A stretch of DNA of 64,000 nucleotides from Owenia fusiformis (lineage: Eukaryota; Annelida; Polychaeta; Sabellida; Oweniidae). The stretch is taken from the NCBI GenBank assembly GCA_903813345.2, contig CAIIXF020000009.1, positions 28,804,740 to 28,868,739 on the forward strand, given 5' to 3'. Position 1 is the first letter of the stretch. Each line of letters starts with the position of its first letter. This document shows, in pieces, positions 1 to 20,700 of the stretch. Below the pieces are notes generated by a model that did no database searches, had not been told where the DNA came from, and saw only the letters and a program-made list of their open reading frames with translations. Position numbers and translations under genes: made by a program.

Positions 1-3000
1 GTGGGCTTCACCATATCCGTAACAGCTAGACAGACTATTAGTGGGCTTCACCATATCCCTAACAGCTAGACAGACTATTAGTGGGCTTCACCATATCCGT
101 AACAGCTAGACAGACTATTAGTGGGCTTCACCATATCCCTAACAGCTAGACAGACTATTAGTGGGCTTCACCATATCCCTAACAGCTAGACAAACTATTA
201 GTGGGCTTCACCATATCCCTAACAGCTAGACAGACTATTAGTGGGCTTCACCATATCCCTAACAGCTAGACAAACTATTAGTGGGCTTCACCATATCCCT
301 AACAGCTAGACAGACTATAAGTGGGCTTCACCATATCCCTAACAGCTAGATAGACTATTAGTGGGCTTCACCATATCCCTAACAGCTAGACAAACTATTA
401 GTGGGCTTCACCATATCCCTAAAAGCTAGACAGACTATTAGTGGGCTTCACCATATCCCTAACAGCTAGACAGACTATTAGTGGGCTTCACCATATCCCT
501 AACAGCTAGACAAACTATTAGTGGGCTTCACCATATCCCTAACAGCTAGACAGACTATTAGTGGGCTTCACCATATCCCTAACAGCTAGACAGACTATGA
601 GTGGGCTTCACCATATCCCTAACAGCTAGACAGACTATTAGTGCGCTTCACCATATCCCTAACAGCTAGACAAACTACTAGTGGGCTTCACCATATCCCT
701 AACAGCTAGACAGACTATTAGTGGGCTTCACCATATCCCTAACAGCTAGACAGACTATTAGTGGGCTTCACCATATCCCTAACAGCTAGACAAACTATTA
801 GTGGGCTTCACCATATCCCTAACAGCTAGACAGACTATTAGTGGGCTTCACCATATCCCTAACAGCTAGACAGACTATTAGTGGGCTTCACCATATCCCT
901 AACAGCTAGACAGACTATTAGTGGGCTTCACCATATCCCTAACAGCTAGACAAACTATTAGTGGGCTTCACCATATCCCTAACAGCTAGACAGACTATTA
1001 GTGGGCTTCACCATATCCCTAACAGCTAGACAAACTATTAGTGGGCTTCACCATATCCCTAACAGCGAGACAGACTATTAGTGGGCTTCACCATATCCCT
1101 AACAGCTAGACAAACTATTAGTGGGCTTCACCATATCCCTAACAGCTAGACAAACTATTAGTGGGCTTCACCATATCCCTAACAGCTAGACAGACTATTA
1201 GTGGGCTTCACCATATCCCTAACAGCTAGACAAACTATTAGTGGGCTTCACCATATCCCTAACAGCTAGACAGACTATTAGTGGGCTTCACCATATCCCT
1301 AACAGCTAGACAGACTATTAGTGGGCTTCACCATATCCATAACAGCTAGACAGACTATTAGTGGGCTTCACCATATCCCTAACAGCTAGACAAACTATTA
1401 GTGGGCTTCACCATATCCCTAACAGCTAGACAAACTATTAGTGGGCTTCACCATATCCCTAACAGCTAGACAAACTATTAGTGGGCTTCACCATATCCCT
1501 AACAGCTAGACAAACTATTAGTGGGCTTCACCATATCCCTAACAGCTAGACAAACTATTAGTGGGCTTCACCATATCCCTAACAGCTAGACAAACTATTA
1601 GTGGGCTTCACCATATCCCTAACAGCTAGACAAACTATTAGTGGGCTTCACCATATCCCTAACAGCTAGACAAACTATTAGTGGGCTTCACCATATCCCT
1701 AACAGCTAGACAAACTATTAGTGGGCTTCACCATATCCCTAACAGCTAGACAAACTATTAGTGGGCTTCACCATATCCCTAACAGCTAGACAGACTATAA
1801 GTGGGCTTCACCATATCCCTAACAGCTAGACAAACAATAAGTGGGCTTCACCATATCCCTAACAGCTAGACAAACAATTAGTGGGCTTCATCATATCCCT
1901 AACAGCTAGACAAACTATTAGTGGGCTTCACCATATCCCTAACAGCTAGACAAACTATTAGTGGGCTTCATCATATCCCTAACAGCTAGACAAACTATTA
2001 GTGGGCTTCACCATATCCCTAACAGCTAGACAAACTATTAGTGGGCTTCATCATATCCCTAACAGCTAGACAAACTATTAGTGGGCTTCACCATATCCCT
2101 AACAGCTAGACAAACTATTAGTGGGCTTCACCATATCCCTAACAGCTAGACAAACTATTAGTGGGCTTCACCATATCCCTAACAGCTAGACAGACTATAA
2201 GGGGCTTCACCATATCCCTAACAGCTAGACAAACTATTAGTGGGCTTCACCATATCCCTAACAGCTAGACAAACTATTAGTGGGCTTCACCATATCCCTA
2301 CAAGCTAGACAAACTATTAGTGGGCTTCACCATATCCCTAACAGCTAGACAGACTATAAGTGGGTTTCACCATATCCCTAACAGCTAGACAGACTATTAG
2401 TGGGCTTCACCATATCCCTAACAGCTAGACAGACTATTAGTGGGCTTCACCATATCCCTAACAGCTAGACAAACTATTAGTGGGCTTCACCATATCCCTA
2501 ACAGCTAGACAGACTATAAGTGGGCTTCACCATATCCCTAACAGCTAGACAAACTATTAGTGGGCTTCACCATATCCCTAACAGCTAGACAGACTATTAG
2601 TGGGCTTCACCATATCCGTAACAGCTAGACAGACTATTAGTGGGCTTCACCATATCCCTAACAGCTAGACAGACTATTAGTGGGCTTCACCATATCCGTA
2701 ACAGCTAGACAGACTATTAGTAGGCTTCACCATATCCCTAACAGCTAGACAGACTATTAGTGGGCTTCACCATATCCCTAACAGCTAGACAAACTATTAG
2801 TGGGCTTCACCATATCCCTAACAGCTAGACAAACTATTAGTGGGCTTCACCATATCCTTAACAGCTAGACAGACTATTAGTGCGCTTCACCATATCCCTA
2901 ACAGCTAGACAAACTACTAGTGGGCTTCACCATATCCCTAACAGCTAGACAGACTATTAGTGGGCTTCACCATATCCCTAACAGCTAGACAGACTATTAG

Positions 3001-4583
3001 TGGGCTTCACCATATCCCTAACAGCTAGACAAACTATTAGTGGGCTTCACCATATCCCTAACAGCTAGACAGACTATTAGTGGGCTTCACCATATCCCTA
3101 ACAGCTAGACAGACTATTAGTGGGCTTCACCATATCCCTAACAGCTAGACAGACTATTAGTGGGCTTCACCATATCCCTAACAGCTAGACAAACTATTAG
3201 TGGGCTTCACCATATCCCTAACAGCTAGACAGACTATAAGGGGCTTCACCATATCCCTAACAGCTAGACAAACTATTAGTGGGCTTCACCATATCCCTAA
3301 CAGCTAGACAAACTATTAGTGGGCTTCACCATATCCCTAACAGCTAGACAAACTATTAGTGGGCTTCACCATATCCCTAACAGCTAGACAGACTATAAGT
3401 GGGTTTCACCATATCCCTAACAGCTAGACAGACTATTAGTGGGCTTCACCATATCCCTAACAGCTAGACAAACTATTAGTGGGCTTCACCATATCCCTAA
3501 CAGCTAGACAAACTATTAGTGGGCTTCACCATATCCCTAACAGCTAGACAGACTATTGGTGGGCTTCACCATATCCCTAACAGCTAGACAAACTATTAGT
3601 GGGCTTCACCATATCCCTAACAGCTAGACAGACTATTAGTGGGCTTCACCATATCCCTAACAGCTAGACAGACTATAAGTGGGCTTCACCATATCCCTAA
3701 CAGCTAGACAAACCATAAGTGGGCTTCACCATATCCCTAACAGCTAGACAAACTATTAGTGGGCTTCACCATATCCCTAACAGCTAGACAGACTATAAGT
3801 GGGCTTCACCATATCCTTAACAGCTAGACAGACTATTAGTGGGCTTCACCATATCCCTAACAGCTAGACAGACTATAAGTGGGCTTCACCATATCCCTAA
3901 CAGCTAGACAGACTATTAGTGGGCTTCACCATATCCCTAACAGCTAGACAGACTATTAGTGGGCTTCACCATATCCCTAACAGCTAGACAGACTATTAGT
4001 GGGCTTCACCATATCCCTAACAGCTAGACAGACTATTAGTGGGCTTCACCATATCCCTAACAGCTAGACAAACTATTAGTGGGCTTCACCATATCCCTAA
4101 CAGCTAGACAAACTATTAGTGGGCTTCACCATATCCTTAACAGCTAGACAAACTATTAGTGGGCTTCACCATATCCCTAACAGCTAGACAAACTATTAGT
4201 GGGCTTCACCATATCCCTAACAGCTAGACAAACTATTAGTGGGCTTCACCATATCCCTAACAGCTAGACAAACTATTAGTGGGCTTCACCATATCCTTAA
4301 CAGCTAGACAAACTATTAGTGGGCTTCACCATATCCTTAACAGCTAGACAAACTATTAGTGGGCTTCACCATATCCCTAACAGCTAGACAAACTATTAGT
4401 GGGCTTCACCATATCCTTAACAGCTAGACAAACTATTAGTGGGCTTCACCATATCCCTAACAGCTAGACAAACTATTAGTGGGCTTCACCATATCCCTAA
4501 CAGCTAGACAAACTATTAGTGGGCTTCACCATATCCTTAACAGCTAGATGGACTATTAGTGGGCTTCACCATATCCTTAACAA
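1..4583. repeat. 40-bp satellite array, about 114 copies
   Basis: Head-to-tail 40-bp units beginning GTGGGCTTCACCATATCC run from the left edge to 4583, where the last copy diverges. Units are over 90% identical; recurrent variants are CAGACT/CAAACT, TATTAG/TATAAG and CCCTAA/CCGTAA/CCTTAA. Two units are 39 bp (around 2201 and 3240). The array lies inside a TBCD intron and ends about 30 bp from a 5' splice site at 4615. No open reading frame persists through it. The true length is unknown because it is cut by the window edge. Confidence 0.98.
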
Positions 4584-4615
4584 ACTTTGTTCCTTGGAAT
4601 TATAATGTTACATAC

Positions 4616-11472
<6,857 letters not shown>

Positions 11473-11689
11473 CGCTATGTACCTCCGAGTCAATATGAGA
11501 TATTTTCGCTGATTGGTCAAGTTTTGAACTGATGATAATTTTTGACCAATCAGATCACCCCTAAGAAACTAATTTTACTTCCGTCAAAATGGTGGAGATT
11601 GGAAAAATATTTCGTTGTCAAATTTCAAACAAAAAATGTTAATTAACTCCATGTTTAGCTATTTTATATCACTCTAGATACATTTAATC
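11473..11689. promoter_or_regulatory. Bidirectional promoter between TBCD and CLEC16A
   Basis: 217 bp separate the two divergent start codons, so promoters and 5' leaders must share this interval unless upstream non-coding exons exist. No TATA box is evident. It contains two CCAAT boxes in opposite orientation. The transcription starts are not visible from sequence. Confidence 0.8.
11510..11552. promoter_or_regulatory. Inverted CCAAT-box pair (NF-Y-like)
   Basis: TGATTGGTCAA (11510-11520) and TTGACCAATCA (11542-11552) are a perfect 11-bp inverted repeat with 21 bp between. Each contains a CCAAT pentamer in the extended context typical of NF-Y sites. Binding is inferred. Confidence 0.75.
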
Positions 11690-11766
11690 ATGTTTAGTAA
11701 ACAGAAAGGCTGGTTTATTGGCGGTATGGGGAAACCCAAAAACACACATTCGTTAGAAAATCTCAA
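11690..11766 (+). CDS. CLEC16A: CLEC16A exon 1 (coding part)
   Basis: Residues 1-26, [16 protein letters not shown] then KNTHSLENL; donor GTAAGT after AA (phase 2). The 5' leader start is unknown. Confidence 0.92.
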
Positions 11767-14700
11767 GTAAGTGAAAAATATTTTACGGAAATCCATTGCC
11801 ACTGTGTCAGGTGACAATGAATAGATCTAGATTTAGAATTATTAATAGTCTTAAAAAGTGATTGCCACTATTTGTTTTGTAGTTATATTTTAAAATATTC
11901 ACTGAACCCTTCACATTTTTGCTAATGACTCCGTGAGGGTACAGGTTATGGTCATCGATTTTTCGCTATCTGTAAATCTCCAAATAGAAATACTGTGTAA
12001 ATAAAACGGCAGTTGTTGTTGTTTTCAGTTTTCTGGGGAAATACAAATTTCATGGGTTGTTGAGTGTTGACACGACCCATCATTTTTACAAATTGACATA
12101 GAAAAACTAATCGCAACTATAACTTCGTTTTTATATACATACCGAATTCTTTTTTGTAATGTGTAATGTTGCAAGTGCACGCCATCATACATGTAGCTTG
12201 TTGAAAGAAATTGTCAAAACGATAAATAAAAAAAATAAAAAAATAAGAGCTAATTTAGATATAAATTTGTAATAGGTCAAAAAGTGCTTTGGATTTTATA
12301 GATAGTGAGCTTATAAAGTGTTAGAATGAAATCAGTTCAACTGTGACTGCTTGAAGTCACAATTTTGTTTTCAAATAAGTGATAATGGCTGAATGAAAAC
12401 ATTGAACCCCATGGCTGATTTTAATCCATTGGATCAAATCTATTTAGATGAGAAAACAAATAATGGGAAGTATTATGCAAAAATAATCAACTAAATAATC
12501 TGGACATGGTTTTCAGAAGAGAAATTACCTACATTTCCTCAAGTAGATGTCATTGTTATTGTAGGTACCTTCATGCCATATTATGTAAAAACCAGACTGT
12601 TACTGAACACAACAGGAGCCTACTGGTAGAGACCCTTCGTTCTATATCAGAGATCCTTATCTGGGGAGACCAGAATGATAGCACTGTCTTTGAGTAAGTG
12701 TCAACATGTTTATAATGTTTTGTTCCATGGATATGGCGATGTCTATATAATAACCAGCATGTATGATATTAATACCAGTGTAATATTTTAATGTTGGTTA
12801 TACCATGCATATATGTAAGGTGGTGATATGATTTTATTGATTTTTACTTGCAGTGAAGAATTGCTTGTTTTAAAAGGATCCCCCCATATAAATAATATGT
12901 TGATTAATTTAAAACTCAAATTTCTTATTAATTTTGGAAATGATCATAAGATAAATACAATATCTTGTACAGTAAACCTGTCTTATCTGAAAGCCATTGG
13001 GACCAGCTAGAAATGTTCGGATAAAGAGGTGTTAAAATTTCGAGGTTTTGCATTTGGAAATATGACTGTTCATTGTTTTAATTGGGAGTTGATCACATTT
13101 CAAAGTTTCTTTAACATGGAGGTTATTGGGAGGAAAAAATGGGACAGAAAAAAGTGTTTAGATTGGGAGGTGTTTAGATCGGGAGGTGTTCTGATTAGCC
13201 AGGTGTTCAAATATACAAGTTTAACTGTACCTTTTCTTGATATTAAATTGATTTTCTTGTTGCTGGCAATATTAACACTTGTTTGCTACAGTCACTTCCA
13301 CTGATGTCGATAAAAAATACATGTATATGATATCAATGAAAATCATAAAATAAAATAAAGATATCACCATTAGTATTCACTGGCTGACTCATTCTGAAAC
13401 TTGGTACAGATTATTCTCAAAAATAAGGTCTGTTTCTGAAATTGAGGTCTAAAAAGCCCCATTTCTATTGCTGAAATATAAAGAAAATAAGGCTCATCTT
13501 ATGAGGGACCAATATCTACCAGTTGTTTTATATGAATTATATTCTTTACTTTTTTAGTTTCTTCTTAGAGAAGAACATGTTGGCGTTCTTCATACGCTAC
13601 ATGAGGCAGAAGTCAGGACGTTACATCTGCGTGCAACTCCTACAGACTCTTAACATTCTGTTTGAGAATATTAGTAATGAGACTTCAGTGTGTAAGTATT
13701 TTATACAATGTTCATTTGTCCTTAGGAGTTTTTCACAAATTCATACAAAATCCTCATTTTTACAATTCTTACTAAAGATGGTTAAACTATGCCAATTTTT
13801 CACCATTCTAATTTTCAAGTTGGTGTAAGCATGGGCTTTCAATTGTTGAAAGCCCATGGTGTAAGTATATAGCATGTCTGGTTGGTGCAATGTTTTCAAT
13901 ATCTTAAGAGGGGTTAGTGCTCTCTTGTTTGAATTCAAGGGAGGTGACTGGTGTTTTATTCTCAAATCCTAGTTGGGGGCATAGTATCAGATCTTGGTGG
14001 ACCTAGCCATAAACATTGAGGATAATATTTCCCTTGTGGATTTGTCACTTAATTTAATTTTTTTGGTTGCTCTATGTACTGAATATAATGTATTTAGTTT
14101 GAACATAAAATTGTTTGAACTTGTGATGTGGCAATGATCTCCTGTTGGTGTTTGGGTTATGAGAAAAAAGGTTCACCAAGATCTTCCTGATTATGAGTAT
14201 AACATAACAGGAAAAATGGTACCATAGCAACTCGCCCTCCTTAAAATCATATTCAGTTTATACAAGAAATACAAGAGTATATTTTTAATCAAATAATGTA
14301 TATTCTAGATTTATAGATATTTATGTGATTTTACAAATTATTATTGAGCAATGTTATTGCTAACTAGCAAAGATAATAGTTTTAGGAAAGACATTCATGA
14401 TGAATGAATCATTAACTGCATGATTATAGGTTCTGTAGGTCAATGATCAAGTGGCCAATCACCTACAAATAAACAACCCAAACCATTCCTTTTATAACAC
14501 AGTGTTTACTCTGTGATAAATTAAACCAGTCATATTCCTAAACACGATTTAAAGTCCCCATATAAAGTTTAAACCACTTTGGCTTATATTGTAGTCTTAC
14601 CCAATGTTATCAAAGTGGGATATGTGAAACATTTTTTTCAAATTTCCAAAAGTGGTTTTTGATAGACTTTTTGTTCCAAAATTTGTGAATTTATTTAGAG

Positions 14701-17700
14701 GTCACACATATCTTTTAATTAGCCACAATTCATATCAATGCATAGCATTCATCCTCGCATGTTTTTTGCCGAAAAAATTAAGAAAATCGGTTCATAAATA
14801 AGCGAGAAATGAACTTATCAGTGCATGAAAATGGTTCTGAGAAAAATGCATTTCAAAATTTTAGTTCTCATAGAAACGAATGGTACAATGATATCTAAAA
14901 CATGATATATTCTTCCTTTTAACCTGGTTAGACAATCAACATTAGTTTATTATTGAAGTCTAGCATATTTAGAAAAGATTGACATCGAAAAAAAAATTTC
15001 AATTTCAAAAAGTTTTTGCTACCTTAGTGACATCACTAATGTTTCAAAATATTTTTGATATGCTAAAACATTGAAGTGGCCCATTAGATATGGCATTTTT
15101 TTTATTGAAATAGTGTGTTCTTTTGTTCAATCTTTTCATTGGTGTTAAAAAGATAATCTTTTTTGAAATGCATTAAGAAATATTTGATGATTAAAAAATG
15201 TCAACTTTTTTTGAAAAATGGCGGGAAATTTGAATATTTGAGAAATGAAATGCTCACAACTTTTTTTCAAAAAATTTTTTTTTTAAGAAATCTCTAAAAT
15301 AACTTTTTAAGTCATGACAAATAGTAAATGAATGATAAAAAAATATTTTCAAACTCTAGACGGGGACTTTAAGGGTTTTCTTTGCATTAAATCCCATATA
15401 TGGTGTATTTTGTTAACAGCTCGTTCAAGCAACGTATATCTTTTATAACACTACATTTACATTGTGTTAAGATAAGCCAGTCACATTCCTAAACACGATT
15501 TGGGAGTTGGTTCAAAAGTTTTGCATTTATCCTACATACCATTGAATTTACTGCGAGTTCACCCCCATTCTTGTAAACCACATTTTCATTGTACAATATT
15601 GTTTTCCTAAAAAAAATGGTTCCCTCTAATGATTTTTGACTATGCAGTTAATACCACCAACTAAATTAAAGTGATTTTTTTATGTAAAATCTAGAGCAAA
15701 ACATGAGATATCACCGTTATACAGACTTGTAGTTTTATGCTACTTTGTTTTCTGTCACATATGAATTCCTACATTTATGTCTTTTGTATTGTAGATTACC
15801 TGCTGTCCAATAACCATGTTAATTCAATCATAATCCACAGATTCGACTTTTCTGATGAAGAGGTAAGAATTATATCAAGTTGTTGATATAATAAGACTAG
15901 TCCAAATAAAATAATATTTTAATTATTACGAAACACAAAAATTGCCACAAGTTTTCTCACATGTACAATTTGGGAAAAATCCATGTCAATGTCAATAGAT
16001 ATACATGTATTATGACTAATGTTTCCTCAAACTTTTCTGAAAATGTTAACTTAATCTAAACAACCTAAAATGTAGCATTTTTTGTCTTAGTTGGCATACT
16101 CATTTTTTTACTATTTACATATAGAAGTGTCTATATTGATTTGACATGATTTCATGTGCAACCAGGTACAAAAGCCATCTTATAAGTAAGTTTTCACTTT
16201 GTGAGTGTAATATTTCATGATCATTTTTCAGGTGATGGCGTATTACATTTCATTCCTAAAGACGTTATCACTGAAGTTAAACAAACATACGATACATTTT
16301 TTCTACAACGAAGTAAGTATAAACTCCCAAGAAATGGTAATAAATCATGTTCTAGAAACTGTTATAACAAGCGCTTAAAGTTATTTTCTAAATATTGAAA
16401 TTAATGTAGAGACTTAAATGCACATTTGAAATTCTTTTCAAACAACTTTAATGATTGACATATATCTCAATATCTTGGTTATCCAAAAATTTGTACCAGC
16501 TGTCTTGAATGCATAAAATCCACTTTTCAGCACTGCTGGGCATGTGTAATAACCTGGTACAAATCATCTTCGAGTCATTAACAAAAACTTCATAAAGTTA
16601 TGAATTCGTAAATCAATTGTTATAACCATGGAAATACTGTAATGACATCACAGTTAGATAACAAAGGGCTTTGCACTATTTCTGCACACTAATGACTTTG
16701 CCAATGTTTCGCTATTTGAACACACCAATGACTGCACTATTTGAGCACATGAATGACTAAATTGCTCACGAATGTTTCGCTATTTCAACACACCAATGAT
16801 TTTGCACTATTTGAGCACACTAATGACTAATTAGCTCACCAGTGTTTCGCTCTTTCACCACATCAAGAACTTCACACTATTTCCACACACTAATGACTTA
16901 ATAGCTCATCAATGTTTCACTATTTCATCACACCAATGACTTTGTACTCTATCAGCACACTAATGACTAAATAGCTCACAAATGTTTCTCTATTTCAGCA
17001 CACAAATGACTTTGCGTTGTACACTGAAGCAATCAAGTTCTTCAACCACTCAGAGACCATGGTCAGAATTGCAGTCAGAACCATCACACTAAATGTATAC
17101 AAAGGTACGACTTCTACAATTTCTTAAAAAATTTTCCATGTTAGAAATATCAGGGAGATGAATTATTTGTCTGTAGTCAGTTTTATATCAGTGTTCAAAG
17201 ACCAGAAGCTCAGTTTGATTTATTTGATTTCACAAAGTGGTATTATGTCAAACGCAACTAACATTCTAAGGTAGGTCTTTCCTTGACCTATAATATTTTG
17301 GAAAAAATCGAGTTTAAATATCATCCTCTGGCCTACTTAATCAGAAGAGCTCTTTTATAAAATGTTTAGAAACTGTTGTCAGAACTACTATTCACTGATT
17401 TTAGTGTATGGCCATGGTATGTATAAATTGTAAAATGTAAGACAGCTATGTTGGAATTGTATGTTATATATGTTAATTGTTTAGTGTTAAAGTAACATAT
17501 AATATACCTGGCTTATTGATAATCATTTCCAGTAATACAGTATGTACAGCTACATGTATTTTAACCTTATTTGGTAAAAACATGTTAAATATCACATCTT
17601 TGGATATAACATTGCAGCATAAGTTAAATTATATTAAAATGCATGTAACATTATTCCTTTTGATATTTTTAACATAAATGAATATGTTTATAGGGATAGT

Positions 17701-20700
17701 TAATTAATTAAGATTAATTTTATGTTTTTATTTCATAATTATTGCGCCATATTATTAAAATATGTTTTTTTATTATAGCTCAAGCTTGGGGTATTGAATT
17801 ATTTTAGTTATTTTTGCATCTACCTTTCACTGACAACATGATCTTATATACTACATGTGGAGGTGGATCGGGTCAAGTCATTTCATATGAGACTTCATTT
17901 TATTCAGGTTTCTCAAGGCTCGGTTGGGTTGAATAATGACAGTCAACTAGGGGGGGGGGTAATTTTTTTATCCTTTGTCCTATTCTGGACCTGAATTATT
18001 GGTCACCTGATTCTTACCTACCTTTAAGTATATCATACCTGTACACCATGGACAGATTCACGTTCATATCTCAATTCTCAATTCTGGTCACCTGATCCGT
18101 ATCTACCCTTAAGTATATCATACCTGTACACCATGGACAGATTCACGTTCATATCTCAATTCTCAATTCTGGTCACCTGATCCGTATCTACCCTTAAGTA
18201 TATAATACCTGTACACCATGGACAGATTCACGTTCATATCTCAATTCTCAATTCTGGTCACCTGATCCGTATCTACCCTTAAGTATATCATACCTGTACA
18301 CCATGGACAGATTCACGTTCATATCTCAATTCTCAATTCTGGTCACCTGATCCGTATCTACCCTTAAGTATATCATACTTGTACACCATGGACAGATTCA
18401 CGTTCATATCTCAATTCTCAATTCTGGTCACCTGATCCATATCTACCTTTCAGTATATCATACTGGTACATTACGGACAGATTCACGTTCATAGCTCAGC
18501 GTAATGTAGAAAGAGAATTATTTGATATCAGAATGCTAACTGGTCTTTGATAACCATGCATGAAATGTTTAAATTCCTGCATTTCTGAAAATATAGAACA
18601 TGTTGACAATTAGAAAATTGAGCACTTTAACATTCTGAATAGATAATTCCTGAATGCATATATGCTAGCTTAGATATCATTAACACATTATTTATATCAC
18701 AGCTTTGTCTTTATTAGAGGTAGATCAGACTAACGTTTTTTGAGTCCGCAGTCAGGCTTGGTCAACAGTAATCATGACGATTTTCACTGCATACGAGATT
18801 TGTTTCTACTGCCAATGTGATTGGCTTCTACTGCCAATGTGATTGGTTTCTACTGCCAATGTGATGTTATAGCTTGGTAGGCTTGACTCCACAGATCCCA
18901 CAACCCCCCTTCCCCTAAATTGAAATACACTGTATATGAGAATGCTTGCTTCCATATTTCTAACAATTTTATTTGGTATTGCATCAAGCTTGTCCCTACC
19001 CATCATATGTCCATAAACCAAGTATCATTTTAGATGCATTTTTTCAGGAAATACAAATGTGGGAAGGAGTTGATGCAAGACTATTTTTCTTTGAATATTT
19101 ATGTTTTCAAGAAATGGTAAAGGAGCCTGTCCCTTTCCCTGTACTAATCTTGTTTTCTTGTCATTTCTAGCATGCACTATAAGACGTGTGAATGCCCAGG
19201 GACAGCTAAGTAGATGTATGTTATATGTTGTCAGGCCCGTAACTACATTGAGGCAAATGAGGCTAAAACCTCCGTCAAAACTTTTGCCACGAACTTTGTT
19301 CCTTTTTCTCATTCATTTTTGGCATCTCAAAGGCAAGGAGACATATAATTTAAAAATTCAGAGGTGGATGCTTCCTCTTTGTCTTTGATTCCACTTCACC
19401 CTCATTATTCCACTTTGAGCAATTTTGGAATATGTTATTTTTGCCTTGGTAAAATGTATACTCTTGGTATAGTACTGGCTGTAATTTATCATTGTACACA
19501 TGTGATACAGGGTGTCCCATGACAGGGTGTCCCATAAGGAAATGTTTGCTGTAATTTCCAGTATACTGGCACACCCTGTATAAACTATGCTATTTAATTG
19601 ACTGGCCATGAATACATTATTGAATAGAGAAAGAAACAATGTGTAATGTTTATGAAATACAAATTTATAATAAAATTATGCATCAATTTACATGTAATAT
19701 GGCAGGTCTTTTAAAGTTTTTTTTATCAACATTATTGTTAAGCGTATTTAAATGGGTATTGTAGTTTTTTACAATTTTGGTGAATGTTGTTATTTTTGGA
19801 CAATATAACTGATGTTATGCTACCCTCGGCCCCAATATGCACACTGAATGTTGTGTTTAAAATACATTATGTAGTCATTTATTTGAAAATTGTTGTATAG
19901 CAGTGGGGGAGGGTCAACACCAGCTATTGTGTCAGTGAATCATTTTGAATCAACTGTTTCTATAGCTTTGTCTTGGTAGATATATTTTATATTGTTTGTA
20001 GGTTATAGATTTTCATTCACCCACAAAACATATTAGATATCTTTATCATTCCCACTCAATTTTAAAATAGTCATATGTCAGTATGTACATGTATGTTTAT
20101 GTATACTTTCTTCCATTTCATGTAAATGTTGTTGTGTATGTATTATGTTGTCAAAAGTTGATAGAATGAGTTGAATTATGTTTGCAGCTGGGCTGTAGCA
20201 TCTGAGCATTGTATTATATTCAAAAAATTAAGTCTGAGGGGGTATATCTAAACCATCTTTGTAACAACCTCATAGGCAACAAATGACTTTGATGTCTAGC
20301 CCCTCTAACAACTGTATGCAAGACTTGCTTGTCCTTACTATGCAATACTTGCTATAACTGCAAGACTTGTATAGTAGAGGGCAAGAATTGCCAGCTGTAA
20401 AACTGCAGGACTTTAATATTGTGTAAATCTTGCAGTAATATGCACATTTTGTAGAAAATACAGTAGACCAGCTTGATTGAGGCTCAGATATGCATGTTAC
20501 CATAGTATCATAGTATATTTTAATTGAATATGCCTGTTGCCATGGTGTATTCTCATATGTGCATGGTACCATAGAATATTCTACCATGGTATATTTCCAT
20601 GTACAAGAGCTCTCAGATATGCTATGGTACCATAGTAATGGAGCTTGATTGGTTGCTTTTTTGAGAGTTTGCTGAAGTTTTGATTTATTAACAATTAATG

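Larger units (their letters stand above)
13692..15794. other. CLEC16A intron 3
   Basis: 2.1 kb. It contains a short perfect hairpin with flanking direct repeats (13821-13865) and an 824-bp inverted-repeat element (14549-15372). The rest is AT-rich without visible structure. Confidence 0.7.

Noticed and set aside
1-4583. CRISPR-like array
   Set aside because: Units are contiguous 40-mers without unique spacers, in a eukaryotic intron; it is a satellite.
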